In this document: positions 4,986 through 6,705 of the stretch, piece after piece | How positions within the stretch are numbered: the first letter of the stretch is position 1 | How the letters are laid out: each line of letters starts with the position of its first letter | NCBI GenBank assembly: GCA_036266155.1 | Contig: DATANR010000494.1 | Coordinates: forward strand, 1 to 6,705 | DNA length: 6,705 bases | Source: SIAJ01 sp036266155 | GTDB taxonomy: Bacteria > Planctomycetota > Planctomycetia > Gemmatales > Gemmataceae | Reading direction: 5' to 3' | Notes under the pieces: generated by a model | The model's input: the letters and a program-made list of their open reading frames with translations, nothing else | Database searches by the model: none | What the model was told of the DNA's origin: nothing | Translations under genes and position numbers: made by a program

Positions 4986-6338
4986 ATGCTTGAATCGATC
5001 CTTCAATCGGTTGGCCGCACACCGATGGTCAAGCTGCGGCGGCTGACGGAAGGCCTCCAGGCCACGGTCGCCATCAAGGTCGAGGCGGGCAATCCGGGCG
5101 GCAGCGTCAAGGATCGCGTCGCCATCGGTATGATCGCGGATGCCGAGCGCCGTGGCGTGTTGCGAACCGGCGGCACGATCATCGAAGCGACAGCGGGCAA
5201 CACGGGCGTCGGCTTGGCGATGGTCGCCGCCGTCAAGGGTTACCGCTGCATCTTCGTGTTGCCCGACAAGATGGCCCCGGAGAAGATCGCGCTACTGAAG
5301 GCTTATGGGGCTGAGGTCGTCGTCACGCCGACGGGTGTCGCGCCGGATTCGCCAGAGAGCTACAGCGGCGTTGCCGATCGACTGGCGCGGGAAATCCCCG
5401 GCGCCTGGCGGCCCAATCAGTTCGCGAACATGACGAACCCGGAGGCCCACTACCGCACCACCGGGCCGGAAATCTGGGAGCAGACCGATGGTAAGGTGAC
5501 CGTCTTCGTCTCCGGCGTCGGCACCGGCGGTACGGTCTCCGGCGTCGCGCGTTATCTGAAGGAGATGAACCCGGAGATCAAGGTCATCGGCGCCGATCCG
5601 GAAGGCTCGGTGCTTTCAGGCGGAACGCCGAAAGCGTGGAAGGTCGAGGGTATTGGCGAGGACTTTGTCCCCAAGACGTTCAACGGCCACCTCGTTGATG
5701 AGTGGCTCCGCGTGAGCGATGCGGAGTCATTCCAGACGGCCCGGATGCTGGCACGCCGCGAAGGCATGTTGCTCGGCGGCTCGACCGGGACCAACCTCGC
5801 CGCGGCCCTTCGCTATGCCCGTCGGCTTGGCCCGGAACATCTGATCGTGACATTGGGCTGCGACACCGGCCGGAATTATCTGTCGAAATTTTACGACGAC
5901 GGCTGGCTAGCCGCCAACCAGCTCACGTCGGTCCCGGTGCCAGCACAATCGATCGGCGACCTGATTCGCAAACGCGGACCACGGCAGCTCGTGAAGATCC
6001 ACCCCGATGCCACGGCCGAGGAGGCGATCCAGCAACTGGAGAAGACCGGCATCTCGCAACTGCCCGTCATCGCCGCGGACGGCAAGCCAGTCGGCAGCGT
6101 ACAAGAGGTGACACTCGCGCGGCTGCTGCATGATCGCAAGGACCCAAGTGCGGTGAAGATCGGCGACGTGATGGCTCGCCCGCTGCCGACGCTCGACATC
6201 CACACGCATCTCGACGAAGCGTATCGTCTGCTGCTCGCCGGCTACACTGGCGTGCTCGCGACCGACGGCGACACGGTGGTCGACATCATCACGCGAATCG
6301 ACTTGATTCACTACTGGGATCAGGGGCGGGACACGTAA
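4986..6338 (+). CDS. Cystathionine beta-synthase-type PLP enzyme with C-terminal CBS-domain pair
   Basis: A 450-residue cytoplasmic enzyme that should condense serine (or O-acetylserine) with homocysteine to cystathionine, the first step of reverse transsulfuration. The catalytic domain (about 1-318, fold type II) shows GRTPMVKL (10-17), NPGGSVKDR with the PLP lysine K42, the substrate loop EATAGNTG (67-74), with Ala70 where Ser is usual, and phosphate-binding GTGGT (179-183). DSPESYSGVA, NQFANMTNPEAHY, GIGEDFVP and ARREGMLLGGSTGTN follow cystathionine beta-synthase rather than CysK. A CBS pair (about 322-447, ending VDIITRIDLIHYW) could bind SAM or an adenine nucleotide. There is no heme-binding N-terminus. 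ATG 4986 is chosen for its GGAGG and because the protein then begins as the family does; an in-frame ATG at 4794 would add 64 residues read through the long palindrome. A decayed cystathionine gamma-synthase/lyase gene begins 20 bases downstream. Cysteine synthase activity cannot be excluded. Confidence 0.88.
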   Translation: MLESILQSVGRTPMVKLRRLTEGLQATVAIKVEAGNPGGSVKDRVAIGMIADAERRGVLRTGGTIIEATAGNTGVGLAMVAAVKGYRCIFVLPDKMAPEKIALLKAYGAEVVVTPTGVAPDSPESYSGVADRLAREIPGAWRPNQFANMTNPEAHYRTTGPEIWEQTDGKVTVFVSGVGTGGTVSGVARYLKEMNPEIKVIGADPEGSVLSGGTPKAWKVEGIGEDFVPKTFNGHLVDEWLRVSDAESFQTARMLARREGMLLGGSTGTNLAAALRYARRLGPEHLIVTLGCDTGRNYLSKFYDDGWLAANQLTSVPVPAQSIGDLIRKRGPRQLVKIHPDATAEEAIQQLEKTGISQLPVIAADGKPVGSVQEVTLARLLHDRKDPSAVKIGDVMARPLPTLDIHTHLDEAYRLLLAGYTGVLATDGDTVVDIITRIDLIHYWDQGRDT

Positions 6339-6344
6339 GTCCAA

Positions 6345-6350
6345 TGAGGG
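6345..6350 (+). promoter_or_regulatory. Shine-Dalgarno before the broken transsulfuration gene
   Basis: TGAGGG, 8 bases before the ATG at 6359. It is retained although the gene behind it is frameshifted. It favours 6359 over the in-frame ATG at 6344. Confidence 0.5.
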
Positions 6351-6358
6351 AATATACG

Positions 6359-6705
6359 ATGTCCGAACAGGAAGCCGATTTCGCCACGCGGGCCAGGAGC
6401 CTGATCCCGCGACGGGCGCCACGATTGTGCCGATCTACGCGACGTCGACCGACACCCAGGCCGCCATCGGTCAGCACCAGGGATACGAGTATTCACGAAG
6501 CGGCAACCCAACGCGCACAGCACTTGAAACATGTCTCGCCGCACTCGAAGGCGGGGAGCGCGGACCGGTGACCAGTTCCCGGAGCTCACCGACAATAAGA
6601 CGGGTATTGCCAATGCACGAAACCGATCGATCGAATCGTCTGATTCTCAGGTGTTTTCTGAGCCCCGGCGATATTGTCATGCTGACCGCCGCTGTACGGG
6701 ACCTC
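6359..6705 (+). pseudogene. Frameshifted cystathionine gamma-synthase/gamma-lyase remnant, cut by window end
   Basis: The start MSEQEADFATRA matches the N-terminus of the Cys/Met-metabolism PLP family (fold type I). The match then jumps to the next frame at 6394: QEPDPATGATIVPIY, then GYEYSRSGNPTRTALE and CLAALEGG, diagnostic of cystathionine gamma-synthase/gamma-lyase. The usual AIHAG linking residues are missing; about 13 bases seem lost, which explains the frame change. In the original frame translation ends at 6571. After LEGGERG the expected FASGLAAT segment is absent and replaced by about 31 unrelated codons, longer than the usual 17, before LRCFLSPGD returns. Near the end the family's LYGT reads in another frame (from 6692), consistent with a further 2-base loss. 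Three separate lesions make a pseudogene far likelier than a sequencing error. Next to the CBS gene, the ancestor was probably the cystathionine gamma-lyase of the same operon, though gamma-synthase is possible. The gene continues beyond the window. Confidence 0.85.

Noticed and set aside
6471..6680. Minus-strand open frame of 69 codons
   Set aside because: It is antisense to clear cystathionine gamma-synthase/lyase blocks and shows no motif of its own.
1..6705. CRISPR array, tRNA or rRNA genes, insertion-sequence transposase
   Set aside because: I saw no regularly spaced direct repeats, no cloverleaf or rRNA-like conserved sequence, and no transposase motifs.

Overview
The window looks like a chromosomal segment of a fairly high-GC planctomycete, probably of the Gemmata/Pirellula kind. 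Two things suggest this. One is a small secreted-type protein with the TIGR03067 signature, a family concentrated in Planctomycetes. The other is a long palindromic repeat whose two strands read RRGVSPTC and RRAYAST, peptides I associate with spurious ORFs over planctomycete repeats. Both are recognition from memory, not a search.

Layout, all genes on the + strand. (1) 23-1249, an FAD-dependent L-2-hydroxyglutarate oxidase (LhgO), followed after 4 bp by (2) 1254-3167, a glutamine-hydrolysing asparagine synthetase-type amidotransferase (AsnB family); these two form a tight operon. (3) 3245-3676, a TIGR03067-type protein with less GC-biased codons, followed by debris: a 16-codon signal-peptide-like ORF and a possible minus-strand coding remnant. 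(4) 3846-4210, a non-coding stretch with three copies of a GCAAC-N2-GTTGC palindrome and other short palindromes. (5) 4211-4819, a left-handed beta-helix acetyltransferase of the WbpD/WlbB type (nucleotide diacetamido-sugar synthesis). (6) 4842-4910, a 29-bp-arm REP-like hairpin, then a 10-bp inverted repeat (4951-4979) that covers the Shine-Dalgarno of the next gene. (7) 4986-6338, a cystathionine beta-synthase-type PLP enzyme with a C-terminal CBS-domain pair. (8) 6359 to the window end, a frameshifted remnant of a cystathionine gamma-synthase/gamma-lyase gene.

Two themes emerge. LhgO, AsnB and WbpD fit a surface-polysaccharide pathway: WbpB-type dehydrogenases reduce 2-oxoglutarate to 2-hydroxyglutarate, WbpD acetylates the resulting amino-uronate sugar, and AsnB homologues (WbpS-like) can amidate uronic acids. 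LhgO could recycle the 2-hydroxyglutarate. This is inference, because no WbpA/B/E gene lies in the window. The second theme is transsulfuration (homocysteine to cystathionine to cysteine): the first enzyme is intact behind an unusual leader, and the second appears to have decayed.

I found no tRNA, rRNA, CRISPR array, transposase or convincing Rho-independent terminator.
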